The translations under genes and the position numbers were made by a program. Under the pieces are notes generated by a model that was given only the letters and a program-made list of their open reading frames with translations, did no database searches and was not told where the DNA came from. This document shows, one piece after another, positions 25,523 to 34,617 of a DNA stretch of 64,000 bases (its first letter is position 1; the number at the start of each line of letters is the position of its first letter). The stretch is from Flavobacterium aquidurense. GTDB lineage: Bacteria; Bacteroidota; Bacteroidia; Flavobacteriales; Flavobacteriaceae. The stretch is from contig FNPS01000014.1 in the NCBI GenBank assembly GCA_900107365.1, positions 1 to 64,000 of the forward strand. Direction: 5' to 3'.

Positions 25523-26881
25523 TTAAACTTTTAATAAAATAGTAAACTCGGTTCCTTTTCCTAAATCACTAACAACTTTAACAGAGCCCTGATGCGCCTT
25601 TATAATTTGATCTACATAATATAGACCTAAACCTAAGCCTTTTGTGTTATGCAGGTTTCCTTGTTGTACGCGATAGAACTTGTCAAAAAGCAGAGATTGT
25701 TTGTTCTTTTCAATACCGATTCCGTCATCTTCGATACTGATCGAAAATTGATTTTCTACGATTCTGGTTTTTATGGTAATGGTTTTTGAACCATATTTTA
25801 CAGCATTTTCCAGAACATTTAAAAAAGCAGTTGTCAAATGAAATTTATCTAAAATCAAAATGGTTTTCTGAGTTTGGAAATCGGTTTTAAGATTAATTTT
25901 TGGAAATGTAATTTTAAAATCATTTACAATGGAAAGCAGAAAATCTTCGGTTTCTATTTTTTCTTTCTGTAATTCAATTTCGTTTTCTGCCAATGAATTT
26001 GCCATTACCTGATCAATCAGATTCTGTAAACGATTGTTCTGACGCGAAATCGTATTCACAATCATATTGAAATTTTCATCGTTTTCACGAATGTTTTTCT
26101 GTTCTAAAATTTTGGTAGAAATACCTAGAGTTGCCAACGGTGTTTTAAGTTCGTGTGTAATATTATTGATGAAATCAGTTTTAACATCACTCACTTTTTT
26201 CTGTTTGATTAAAGCTTTAATGGCAATTACAAACAGTGTAATTAGCGTTAAGATAGAAAGTAAGGATAAAATCAGAATGAATGTCATTCTTCTTAAAATA
26301 ATCATTTCCCAATCGATCACAGAAACATACATCGAATCTTCTGTCAATAATTTATAATCCTGATTTTCAAAAGTTCCGTTGGTTGTTCCAACATAATTCC
26401 GAACCAGAAAGGCATTATTTAAAGAGGCCAAATTGCCGTATAATTTGTTACTGATAAAAGGTTTTTCAGAGAAAATAGTATCTGCTTTTTTAGCGTTTTG
26501 ATACAGAATATATTTGTTCAGCACGATGGCAAAATCGATTTTTAGATTGGGTAAATCTCTCTCCAGTTTTCGTTTGATTTTCTGCGTTAACGCATCGCTA
26601 AATTCACTTTCAAGAATGGCTCTCTTAATGTCAGTTTTATTCGTTTTTCCCTGAAGATAGTTTTCTGATAATGATTTGTATAGTGCTTCTTTTTTAGCTA
26701 CAAGAACTGAGTCGATATCACTGTAATTATTAGAAATCTGAGCGATTTCATTTTTAATTTCCGTATGAAACTGGGCCACTTTATAATCATAAGTGGTTTT
26801 TACCAAATAGCATTGCACCGTCGACAAAACGATTAGCGCGACAACTGAAAATGCTATTAGTAAATTGATTCTTTGTTTCAT
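25523..26881 (-). CDS. Sensor histidine kinase (class I)
   Basis: 452 residues. TM1 (about 7-27), a periplasmic domain of about 165 residues, TM2 (about 195-218), then HisKA with INNITHELKTPLATL (phospho-His) and HATPase_c with N box FLNVLENAVKYG, G1 DDGIGI, F box FDKFYR and G2 GLGLGLYY. It has no HAMP or PAS domain. It phosphorylates the regulator encoded next to it. The 5' gap to the divergent receptor gene holds a short-unit array. Confidence 0.93.
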   Translation of the reverse strand: MKQRINLLIAFSVVALIVLSTVQCYLVKTTYDYKVAQFHTEIKNEIAQISNNYSDIDSVLVAKKEALYKSLSENYLQGKTNKTDIKRAILESEFSDALTQKIKRKLERDLPNLKIDFAIVLNKYILYQNAKKADTIFSEKPFISNKLYGNLASLNNAFLVRNYVGTTNGTFENQDYKLLTEDSMYVSVIDWEMIILRRMTFILILSLLSILTLITLFVIAIKALIKQKKVSDVKTDFINNITHELKTPLATLGISTKILEQKNIRENDENFNMIVNTISRQNNRLQNLIDQVMANSLAENEIELQKEKIETEDFLLSIVNDFKITFPKINLKTDFQTQKTILILDKFHLTTAFLNVLENAVKYGSKTITIKTRIVENQFSISIEDDGIGIEKNKQSLLFDKFYRVQQGNLHNTKGLGLGLYYVDQIIKAHQGSVKVVSDLGKGTEFTILLKV

Positions 26882-26892
26882 TGTTTTATTAG

Positions 26893-26998
26893 CCCGTGGA
26901 TGAAACGGATTATTTTATTTTTCGCGCAGATTTAAAAATGATTTTAGCAGATCAAAATTGATCTTTTTAAATCTGCTTCAATCTGCGTAATCTGCGTG
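26893..26998. repeat. Short-unit inverted array (CGCAGATTn type)
   Basis: Starts with GTGGATGAAACGGATT (shared with 35366). Then comes CGCAGATTT..AGCAGATC, an inner palindrome AGATCAAAATTGATCT, and a right arm reading on the minus strand CACGCAGATTA CGCAGATTG AAGCAGATTT, period 9. It lies in the divergent gap between kinase and receptor genes. Confidence 0.78.
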
Positions 26999-27165
26999 AA
27001 ATTAACACGCGCTGTCCACTAAAATCTGCGGGCAAATTTTCTCATCCCAAAAATAAAGCTTTTATGATACAATTTCAGCATTAACCCCGCATTAACCTTC
27101 AATTAACCTTCGCAATCTGTTTTTAGAAGCATTTTTGCATTCAATCTAAACCAAATCTTTTTAAA

Positions 27166-29283
27166 ATGAATGTGTATTTGCCTCTAAAACTTTTTATAAT
27201 CCTGTTGTTGTTTTGTTTTTCCCTGTTAGGAAACGCACAGAATAAAATACCAAAAGATAGTATTTCGAACAACCTAAACGAAGTTGTTGTCACTCAAAAT
27301 AAAAAATCATTTTCAAACCAAAATGGGAATATTAAGTTGGATGTTTCTAATTCTATTTACAATTCAATTCCCAACACAGTCGATTTGTTGTCTAAAATAC
27401 CAACGGTTCAGGTTAGTACTGACAGGGAAAGTATTTCGGTTGTGGGTAAAGGAAATCCACTGATTTATATTGACAATCAAAAAGTCGGTATGAACGATTT
27501 AAATGCTTTGGCTGTCGCCGATATTAAAACCATAGAAATCATTCAGAATCCGTCTTCGAAATACGAAGCTGAAGGTCGGGTCGTCATTTTGATTACCCGA
27601 AAGTTTAGCAAAAAAGACAGTTTTAGAACAGAGATTTCTGAGGTTGCTTCGTTTAAGAAAAATTACAATAATTATCTGGGTTTTAATTCGAATTTTAAAA
27701 AAAATAAACTGGAGCTGAAAGCTAACTTTAACTATAATTTGCTGAAGCCGTGGGAAGGCCATAGTATTGATTATCAAATAAAAAATGCTGATATTGCTTC
27801 TAAATATGATGTAACGGCTGACAGTAAACAAAAAAGACAATTTGTTTTTGGAAGCGGTTTGTTTTACAAAATAAATGAAGGCGATTATTTTTCATTTAAT
27901 GTAAGTGGTAAGCTGCAGACGGACATTTTTCCTATCAATACCCTAACACAAAATAAAAACCAGGAGATTGTAAATAATGTTGTGACGTATAGTGATAATG
28001 ACGGTAAAAAAGACTTTGTGAATTCTTCTTTAAATTATAATAAAAAGATAAGTTCAATTGATACACAGGTTTTTACTGGTTTGCAATATTCGAATTTTGA
28101 TCAGACTTCATGGAGTGAGGTTCAGAATAATTTTAATGAAACTCAATTTGAATTGGCTCAGATTCGGGATCAAAGGTTTAAAGTCAATGTTTTTTCTGGC
28201 AGAATTGACATTGAGAAAAAGCTTAAAAATGAAATGAAATTTGAAATAGGTGGACTGTATTCAGCCGCTGATTCAAAATCTGATTTTGATATTTTTTATT
28301 ATGAAACCCGTACAAATGAAATAAGTCATTATGATTTTAAAGAAAAGAATGTAGCCGGATACAGTCAGCTTTCCGGAAAAATTAAGAAGATGGATTTCTC
28401 AGTTGGAGTTCGGGTTGAAAATACGAATATAAACGGAAAGTTTAAAACAGATTTATTACCGTTGATTGCTAAAAATTATACTAATTTTTTTCCGAAAGCA
28501 CAGTTTTCATTCCCTATTGACAGCACAAAAAGTGTGAGTTTTAATTATGCTAAAAGTATTTCGAGACCTAATTATTCGTCATTAAGTCAGGGTGCAACCT
28601 ATATAAATCCCTATTTTTTGTATTCAAGAAACATTAATTTGGGGCCAACAATTATTGATGAAATTTCGACTACTTTCCAATATCATGATAAATCGGTTAA
28701 ATTGAGTTTTACGCGCGCTAAAGATCCTGTTCACAATAGCTTTTCGTTTGATGATCAAAAAAATATAATGACTTTTCAGGATATAAATTTTGATAAAAGT
28801 TCTGGATTTGGTGCCGAATTTACATTGCCGTTTACCTATAAATTTTGGACAACTACCAATTCTTTGGTTTTTCTTTTAGAAAAAATTGAAGATCAATCTG
28901 CAGCGTTCCTGGCGTCAAAACCATATTGCTATTATAATTCCAATAACGAATTTAAACTTCCAAAAGACTATTCTTTTGTTTTGAATTTTTGGGGATTAAC
29001 GAAACAATATACAGGAGTTTTTGAAACAGCTCCGATGTTTGTAGTAGATATGGCGGTTTCAAAAACCTTCTCTAAAAATTGGAATTGTACTTTAAGCTGT
29101 AATAATGTTTTTAAAAATAATATTCAGACAGAACAATTTACTATTAATAGTATTACTTCTAAGGCAAGATATGTCGTCGATAATCATGAGATTTCAATAG
29201 CAATACGATATTCTTTTGGAAAGGTAAAAGAAACGGAATTCAAAGAGAAAAATATCGATGAAAATTCAAATAGAATTAGATAA
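27166..29283 (+). CDS. Outer-membrane beta-barrel receptor (OMP_b-brl_3, TonB-dependent-receptor-like)
   Basis: 705 residues. The signal peptide ends GNAQ at about 25. A short stretch NNLNEVVVTQNKKSF leads into a plug domain (about 40-150; VDLLSKIPTVQV, GNPLIYIDNQKVG, IKTIEIIQNPSSKYEAEG), then a long barrel of aromatic-rich strands to the end. The usual N-terminal carboxypeptidase-regulatory domain is absent and no TonB box is evident, so transport is not assured. It is divergent from an OmpR-type two-component operon, suggesting regulation by it. The substrate cannot be inferred. Confidence 0.87.
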   Translation: MNVYLPLKLFIILLLFCFSLLGNAQNKIPKDSISNNLNEVVVTQNKKSFSNQNGNIKLDVSNSIYNSIPNTVDLLSKIPTVQVSTDRESISVVGKGNPLIYIDNQKVGMNDLNALAVADIKTIEIIQNPSSKYEAEGRVVILITRKFSKKDSFRTEISEVASFKKNYNNYLGFNSNFKKNKLELKANFNYNLLKPWEGHSIDYQIKNADIASKYDVTADSKQKRQFVFGSGLFYKINEGDYFSFNVSGKLQTDIFPINTLTQNKNQEIVNNVVTYSDNDGKKDFVNSSLNYNKKISSIDTQVFTGLQYSNFDQTSWSEVQNNFNETQFELAQIRDQRFKVNVFSGRIDIEKKLKNEMKFEIGGLYSAADSKSDFDIFYYETRTNEISHYDFKEKNVAGYSQLSGKIKKMDFSVGVRVENTNINGKFKTDLLPLIAKNYTNFFPKAQFSFPIDSTKSVSFNYAKSISRPNYSSLSQGATYINPYFLYSRNINLGPTIIDEISTTFQYHDKSVKLSFTRAKDPVHNSFSFDDQKNIMTFQDINFDKSSGFGAEFTLPFTYKFWTTTNSLVFLLEKIEDQSAAFLASKPYCYYNSNNEFKLPKDYSFVLNFWGLTKQYTGVFETAPMFVVDMAVSKTFSKNWNCTLSCNNVFKNNIQTEQFTINSITSKARYVVDNHEISIAIRYSFGKVKETEFKEKNIDENSNRIR

Positions 29284-29287
29284 AAAG

Positions 29288-29316
29288 AAAAATCCCTTGA
29301 ATTTCAAGGGATTTTT
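29288..29316. terminator. Bidirectional terminator
   Basis: Perfect 13-bp stem AAAAATCCCTTGA / TCAAGGGATTTTT with a 3-nt loop, between the receptor gene and the convergent rsmD. Confidence 0.85.
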
Positions 29317-29333
29317 GATGTTTTAAAAGGAAA

Positions 29334-29939
29334 TTATCCTTCGTCTTCTTCTGTTACTTTTTTTAATGAATCGTCTGGTAATTCTTCATCATCGTCTGTG
29401 GAGTTTAATTCGAAGAAACTAAAAAACGAACCGCCATAATTTTTCTGAAAAGAGAAATTACTCAAATGCTCCATTTTAGTATATTTCGAATGTTCGATAA
29501 TCATCATGCCGTCTTCGTGCAATAAATCTCTTTCAAAAACCGTCAGCACAATTTTTTCAAATGCAGCCTGATCTAATCCGTAAGGCGGATCGGCAAAAAT
29601 GATATCATACGAGGTTTTACAGTTTTCTAAAAATTTATAAACATCACTTTTGGTTGCAGCGATATCAAAATCATATTCTGATGAAACTTGTTTGATGAAT
29701 TTAACGCAGCCAAAATCTCCATCAACAGAGGTGATTGGTGCGCTTCCGCGCGAAGCGAATTCAAAGCTAATGTTGCCAGTTCCAGAAAATAAATCTAAAA
29801 CTTTTAAACTGTCAAAACTAAAATGATTGTTCAAAACATTAAATAATGCTTCTTTACTCATGTCAGTTGTAGGTCTTACAGGAAGGTTTTTTGGCGGAAA
29901 AATGCGGCGTCCTTTGTATTTTCCAGAAATGATTCTCAT
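29334..29939 (-). CDS. rsmD: 16S rRNA (guanine-966-N2) methyltransferase
   Basis: 201 residues. SAM-dependent Rossmann fold: GxG loop LDLFSGTGNISFE, catalytic DPPYG, and the RsmD N-terminus MRIISGKYKGRRI with RPTTDMSKEALFN. It methylates G966 of 16S rRNA (E. coli numbering). A 20-residue acidic tail (DDDEELPDDS...EEDEG) is extra. The start overlaps the stop of the upstream DUF3822 gene by 4 bp (ATGA), showing translational coupling. Confidence 0.95.
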   Translation of the reverse strand: MRIISGKYKGRRIFPPKNLPVRPTTDMSKEALFNVLNNHFSFDSLKVLDLFSGTGNISFEFASRGSAPITSVDGDFGCVKFIKQVSSEYDFDIAATKSDVYKFLENCKTSYDIIFADPPYGLDQAAFEKIVLTVFERDLLHEDGMMIIEHSKYTKMEHLSNFSFQKNYGGSFFSFFELNSTDDDEELPDDSLKKVTEEDEG

Positions 29940-30757
29940 GATTGAAATAAGATATAATGTTTTTGATTTTGTGCAGTAGAAAAATTATTTTTCTCTTGTA
30001 ATGTGCTTACATCTAAGAAGGAAACATTACGAATGTATTTATACGCAATGGCATAAAAAGGGTCGTTTTTTTCTATGGTACCTAACAATTCGAGCGGGAA
30101 AATCTCAGGATTTAAATTCGATTGTTCTGCCGTAAAAAGTAAATAATAGATAAAATCTTCGGGTGTTTGATATTCAAAAGAATTAAATAATAATAGTTTT
30201 TGATTCTGAACAACAATAATTTCAAAATGCTCCGGATTAAAATTAACGATTATTTTTTTGTCGTCATTATTTCTTGAAGCGTCAAGAATTTTTTCGACTA
30301 AAATACTGTTAACATGTTTGTAATCAAAAGATCCGACATTGTCAATCAGGAAATTATTGATGTTGATATACGGGATATAAACTGAATTCATTTCGTAATT
30401 TGAAATGGTGTCGAAAGTAAAAAAATCACTTTCAAAAACTTTTGTATTGTATTGTAAATAGCTGCCCAGATAATTTTCATCAAAAAGAGCAGTTGGAACA
30501 AAAGTGGAAAGATTGTTATTATGAATGACCATTATTTCATCATAAGTGTCTTTTAGCTCCGGATACTTTTTGAAAGCATCACTAAAGGACTGTTCAATTT
30601 TAGTCGCCTTTTGGGTAGGATCAAAATGAATTTCGTTAAACGAAGTAATGGTATTATTTAAGGTGTCAAAACAACAAAAAGAAAATCCGGTCAGGGAAAC
30701 CTGAATAGAAAGTTTTTTATAATTTTTGGATGTAATATTAGTATTTTGAAATGTCAT
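29936..30757 (-). CDS. DUF3822 family protein
   Basis: 273 residues, no signal or membrane segment. The layout SIQVSLTGFSFCCFDTL near the N-terminus and the later EHFEIIVVQNQKLLLFNSFEYQTPEDFIYYLLF block match DUF3822, a Bacteroidota family with an actin/ASKHA-like fold pattern. It is regularly found just ahead of rsmD and coaD, and here it overlaps rsmD by 4 bp. Role unknown; a link to rRNA modification is suggested only by position. Confidence 0.85.
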   Translation of the reverse strand: MTFQNTNITSKNYKKLSIQVSLTGFSFCCFDTLNNTITSFNEIHFDPTQKATKIEQSFSDAFKKYPELKDTYDEIMVIHNNNLSTFVPTALFDENYLGSYLQYNTKVFESDFFTFDTISNYEMNSVYIPYININNFLIDNVGSFDYKHVNSILVEKILDASRNNDDKKIIVNFNPEHFEIIVVQNQKLLLFNSFEYQTPEDFIYYLLFTAEQSNLNPEIFPLELLGTIEKNDPFYAIAYKYIRNVSFLDVSTLQEKNNFSTAQNQKHYILFQS

Positions 30758-31108
30758 AATTTGATTTTCAATTCATTACCTGTTATAGTGTCAAGAAAGA
30801 ATTTAATTCGAACACAAACTTACAAATAAAATAAATAACAATATCAATGTCAATCTCAATGTCAATGGGAAAATTCAAAACTCGATTTGAAAAAATGCTA
30901 AGTAAAGGAATTAATTTTAAGTTAATTAAACATTTTTAAATTGATATTATTTGTTTAACATTAATGTTAGCATTGTTTGTAGACTAGTGGATTGATATTT
31001 AAAGTGATTTTTGGAGATTGATATTGCCATTGATATTGTAATTGATTTTTGATATTGTCATTGAATTTGCCATTTAAAAAACCGTACTTTGTAGTTCAAT
31101 TTTACCCT
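30758..31108. other. 351-bp divergent gap with a repeat array
   Basis: Between the DUF3822 gene (minus) and the helicase gene (plus). It holds the CAATnn array and AT-rich filler. A near -7 element TACTTTG lies near 31085-31091, 18 bp before the helicase ATG. Confidence 0.6.
30839..31074. repeat. Inverted array of CAATnn 6-bp units
   Basis: Left arm 30839-30868: CAATAT CAATGT CAATCT CAATGT CAATGG. Right arm 31016-31074, read on the minus strand: CAATGA CAATAT .. CAATTA CAATAT CAATGG CAATAT CAATC. The spacer is about 147 bp of unique AT-rich sequence. Confidence 0.88.
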
Positions 31109-32533
31109 ATGAATTCAGCATTGTTTTACGGCATTTTACAAAGAAAATTTCCTTTTGCACCAACTCAGAAACAGGATATATTTTTTCAAAAAATTGCCAT
31201 CTTTTTAACCGAACCAACAAATGATACCATTTTTGTACTGAAAGGATATGCCGGAACGGGAAAAACAACAGTGATTTCAACTATTGTAAATAATCTGGGA
31301 GAAATTAATAAGAAGTATGTCTTGCTGGCACCAACGGGTCGTGCGGCAAAAGTAATTGCCAATTATTCGAATACGCCGGCTTTTACAATTCATAAAAAAA
31401 TCTATTTTCCTAAAAAATCTTCTGGCGGCGGCGTGGCTTTCACCAAGCAGGTCAATAAACATAAAAACACGATTTTTATCGTCGATGAGGCCTCGATGAT
31501 TTCAGACAGCAATTCCGATTCGAAATTGTACGATAACGGATCACTTCTGGATGATTTGATTCAGTATGTTTATTCCGGAACCAATTGCAAAATGATTCTT
31601 TTGGGAGATACTGCCCAGTTGCCTCCGGTGAATTTAGATATTAGTCCCGCGCTTGACACACATACTTTGGGTGCGCATTACGATAAAGAAATTGAACATA
31701 TAGAATTGGACGAAGTAATGCGCCAGGAAGAAAATTCGGGAATTTTATACAACGCAACTGAATTACGTGAATTACTGAAAGATAGTTTTATTACCGAATT
31801 TAAATTCAACGTTAAAAAGTTCAAAGACATTGTTCGTTTAACGGATGGATATGATATTCAGGATGCCATAAATACAGCGTACAGTAATTATAGTATTGAA
31901 GATACTGCCTTTATTGTTCGTTCGAATAAAAGAGCCAATCAATACAACGAACAAATCAGAACCCGAATTTTGTTTAAAGAAAGCGAACTTTCGGTAGGTG
32001 ATTTTTTAATGGTGGTAAAGAATAATTATTTCTGGCTAAAAGAAACCGATGAAGCCGGATTTATTGCCAATGGAGATATTATTGAAGTTTTGGAGATGTT
32101 TGGACTTAGAGAATTATACGGATTTACTTTTGCTAAGGTAAAAATCAGAATGGTCGATTATCCGAACCAAAAACCTTTTGAAACGGTTTTATTATTGGAT
32201 ACAATTAAAAGCGAATCTCCGTCATTAACCTACGAAGAATCGAACCGTTTGTATGAGGAAGTAATGAAAGATTATGAAGACGAAAGTACGAAATACAAAA
32301 AGTTCCAGAAAGTAAAAGAAAACGAATATTTTAATGGTTTGCAGGTAAAGTTTTCCTATGCTATAACCTGTCATAAATCGCAGGGAGGGCAGTGGGACAC
32401 GGTTTTCATCGAACAGCCGTATTTACCAAACGGAATCGATCGCGATTATATTCGATGGTTGTACACCGCTATGACGCGTGCCAAAAATAAATTATATTTG
32501 ATAGGATTTAAAGACGAGAGTTTTGTGGAATAA
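31109..32533 (+). CDS. RecD/Dda-like superfamily 1 DNA helicase
   Basis: 474 residues from ATG 31109; an upstream TTG start would lie inside the repeat array. Walker A GYAGTGKTT (46-54), TGRAAKV, DEASM (Walker B), GDTAQLPPV (motif III), and C-terminal UvrD_C_2-like block ITCHKSQGGQWDTVFIE with YTAMTRAKNKLYLIG. This is a 5'-3' helicase of the Dda/Pif1-like branch, acting on single-stranded DNA ends or replication intermediates. It is a common core gene in flavobacteria. Confidence 0.92.
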   Translation: MNSALFYGILQRKFPFAPTQKQDIFFQKIAIFLTEPTNDTIFVLKGYAGTGKTTVISTIVNNLGEINKKYVLLAPTGRAAKVIANYSNTPAFTIHKKIYFPKKSSGGGVAFTKQVNKHKNTIFIVDEASMISDSNSDSKLYDNGSLLDDLIQYVYSGTNCKMILLGDTAQLPPVNLDISPALDTHTLGAHYDKEIEHIELDEVMRQEENSGILYNATELRELLKDSFITEFKFNVKKFKDIVRLTDGYDIQDAINTAYSNYSIEDTAFIVRSNKRANQYNEQIRTRILFKESELSVGDFLMVVKNNYFWLKETDEAGFIANGDIIEVLEMFGLRELYGFTFAKVKIRMVDYPNQKPFETVLLLDTIKSESPSLTYEESNRLYEEVMKDYEDESTKYKKFQKVKENEYFNGLQVKFSYAITCHKSQGGQWDTVFIEQPYLPNGIDRDYIRWLYTAMTRAKNKLYLIGFKDESFVE

Positions 32534-32535
32534 AA

Positions 32536-32602
32536 CACTAATTTCACAGATTTTCACGAATTGTTTTAAGTTTAGAATTTGTGTAAATTAGTGCAATTCG
32601 TG
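32536..32602. repeat. Short-unit inverted array (CACnAATTn type)
   Basis: Left arm CACTAATTT CACAGATTTT CACGAATTG; right arm on the minus strand CACGAATTG CACTAATTTA CACAAATT. Period 9-10 with a 12-bp spacer, just after the helicase stop codon. Confidence 0.85.
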
Positions 32603-32620
32603 TTTAATATTAATACTAAA

Positions 32621-33451
32621 ATGACAACACTAAACGACTTACATTCGATTTCATCAACGTTTTCGAATACAGATAAAATGCCTGTTTTGTTTTTAGGACA
32701 CGGTAGTCCAATGAACGCTATTGAAGAAAATCAGTTTGTGGCTGGTTTTCGCAATCTGGCTAAAACCTTGCCGCAGCCAAATGCGATTTTGTGTATTTCG
32801 GCGCATTGGTTTACGAATGGAACAAAAGTCACTTCGATGCAAATGCCAAGAACGATTCATGATTTTGGAGGTTTTCCGCAGGCACTTTTTGATGTTCAAT
32901 ATCCTGCAAAAGGAAGTCCGGAATTGGCTGTAGAAACTAAGAAAATATTAGAACCTGTACATGTTGATTTAGATGAACATTGGGGTTTAGATCACGGTGC
33001 CTGGAGCGTAATAAAACATTTATATCCAGAAGCAAATGTTCCCGTAATTCAGTTGAGTATTGATTATACAAAATCAGGACAATATCATTTTGAGTTGGCT
33101 CAGAAATTACAAGCATTACGCCATAAAGGTGTTTTGATCATTGGCAGCGGAAACATTGTTCATAATCTTCGTTTAGTTGATTTTAGAAATTTTGATAAAG
33201 ACAATTATGGTTTCGATTGGGCTATTGAAGCCAGAGAAACAGTAAATAATTATTTATTGGATGGAAATTTCCAGCCTTTAATAGATTTCGAAAAAATGAG
33301 CAAAGCCGTGCAGATTGCAATTCCAACACCGGATCATTATTTGCCTTTGTTGTATACTCTGGGTTTAAAAGAAAAGTCAGAAGAATTGAACTTGTTTAAT
33401 GATAAATTATTGGCGGGTTCGTTGAGTATGACATCGGTTAAAATTATGTAA
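32621..33451 (+). CDS. ygiD: Class III extradiol dioxygenase (4,5-DOPA dioxygenase-like)
   Basis: 276 residues from ATG 32621; the TTG 42 bp upstream lies in a repeat. LigB-superfamily motifs: PVLFLGHGSPMNAI, CISAHWFTNG, HDFGGFPQALFDVQYPA, DHGAWSV and IGSGNIVHNLR, with His ligands for a single metal ion (zinc in the E. coli YgiD structure) in the first, second and fourth. E. coli YgiD opens the ring of DOPA; the physiological substrate in bacteria is unclear. It stands alone. Confidence 0.9.
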   Translation: MTTLNDLHSISSTFSNTDKMPVLFLGHGSPMNAIEENQFVAGFRNLAKTLPQPNAILCISAHWFTNGTKVTSMQMPRTIHDFGGFPQALFDVQYPAKGSPELAVETKKILEPVHVDLDEHWGLDHGAWSVIKHLYPEANVPVIQLSIDYTKSGQYHFELAQKLQALRHKGVLIIGSGNIVHNLRLVDFRNFDKDNYGFDWAIEARETVNNYLLDGNFQPLIDFEKMSKAVQIAIPTPDHYLPLLYTLGLKEKSEELNLFNDKLLAGSLSMTSVKIM

Positions 33452-33527
33452 GGCATTTTGTGAAAATATCATACTTTAAAGGAATTGATAAAATAAAATA
33501 AAATAATAACTAATTAAAATATTAATC

Positions 33528-34580
33528 TTGAGAATTGAACAATTAACCTTTACCAGATTCATAGCTGCTCTTTTTATTGTTATATTTCATTATGGCAGAG
33601 ATTGTTTTTTATTTAATAATGATTATGTGTCATTTATATTTAGACAAGCAAATATTGGCGTTAGTTACTTCTTTATCTTATCTGGTTTTGTTATGATTGT
33701 AGCTTATCATAAGAATAGCAAAATAATATTTGCTAAGTATATAAAAAATAGATTAGCACGGATTTATCCAGTATATCTACTCGCTATTTTTCTTGTTTTG
33801 TTTAGTAAATTGTTTAAAGACATAAAATTTGCAGATTTTTTTTTAAATATTTTAATGATGCAGTCTTGGATTCATGAAAAAGCACTAACAATTAATTATC
33901 CGGGATGGTCATTATCAGTAGAACTTTTCTTTTACCTTTCTTTTCCTTTTTTATTTAATTTTATTTATAAAAAAAATACATTAAAAAGTATTGCGTTTTG
34001 GATTATATTATTTTGGTTATTAAGTCAGATTGTTTTTTATTTAATAGTAAATAAAGTTTTTATAACCACTCGAATATATAGTGTTCAGGATATATATTAT
34101 AATCCGTTGATGCATCTTAACGAATTTTTAATTGGAAATTTAGCTGGTTTATATTTTATGTCTGACTTAAGTGAAAAAAGAAAAAATTATTCAGTACATA
34201 TTTTATTTATGCTTTTGGTTTTAGTTTTAATTTTAAAATTTCCTTTAGGATTGAATTATCATAATGGACTGCTTGCATTAATATTTGTTCCGTTAATAGT
34301 TTTAATTTCATTAAGTACAGATAAGTTAACTTACTTATTTAGGAAAAATTTTTTTGTGTTTTTAGGAGAAATAAGTTTTAGTATATATATATTACAATAT
34401 CCTGTTTGGAGTTTATGTTCAGATTATAGATTGAATAAGTATTTTGGAATAGATAAAGAATCTGATATTAGTTTATCATTTTTTCTTAGACTAGGAATTC
34501 TTATTATACTATCGTCTATAAGTTATTTATACTTTGAAAAACCAATTAGAAATAAAATTAGTAAGGGGATTAATAATTAA
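33528..34580 (+). CDS. Membrane acyltransferase (Acyltransferase_3 family), TTG start
   Basis: 350 residues, about ten membrane helices. The N-terminus RIEQLTFTRFIAALFIVIFHYG holds the catalytic-type His of the family (usual pattern R.iAal.Vv..H), followed by ANIGVSYFFILSGFVM. These enzymes O-acetylate surface sugars such as O-antigen. The reading starts at TTG 33528: no ATG exists until residue 54, past the motif. The gene looks more AT-rich than its neighbours (long T/A runs, AUA Ile codons), which suggests later acquisition. It precedes kdsB, also a surface-glycan gene, by 37 bp. Confidence 0.87.
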   Translation: MRIEQLTFTRFIAALFIVIFHYGRDCFLFNNDYVSFIFRQANIGVSYFFILSGFVMIVAYHKNSKIIFAKYIKNRLARIYPVYLLAIFLVLFSKLFKDIKFADFFLNILMMQSWIHEKALTINYPGWSLSVELFFYLSFPFLFNFIYKKNTLKSIAFWIILFWLLSQIVFYLIVNKVFITTRIYSVQDIYYNPLMHLNEFLIGNLAGLYFMSDLSEKRKNYSVHILFMLLVLVLILKFPLGLNYHNGLLALIFVPLIVLISLSTDKLTYLFRKNFFVFLGEISFSIYILQYPVWSLCSDYRLNKYFGIDKESDISLSFFLRLGILIILSSISYLYFEKPIRNKISKGINN

Positions 34581-34617
34581 GATTTTAGTAATTTGGTCTT
34601 TTGTAAAATTATAAAAA

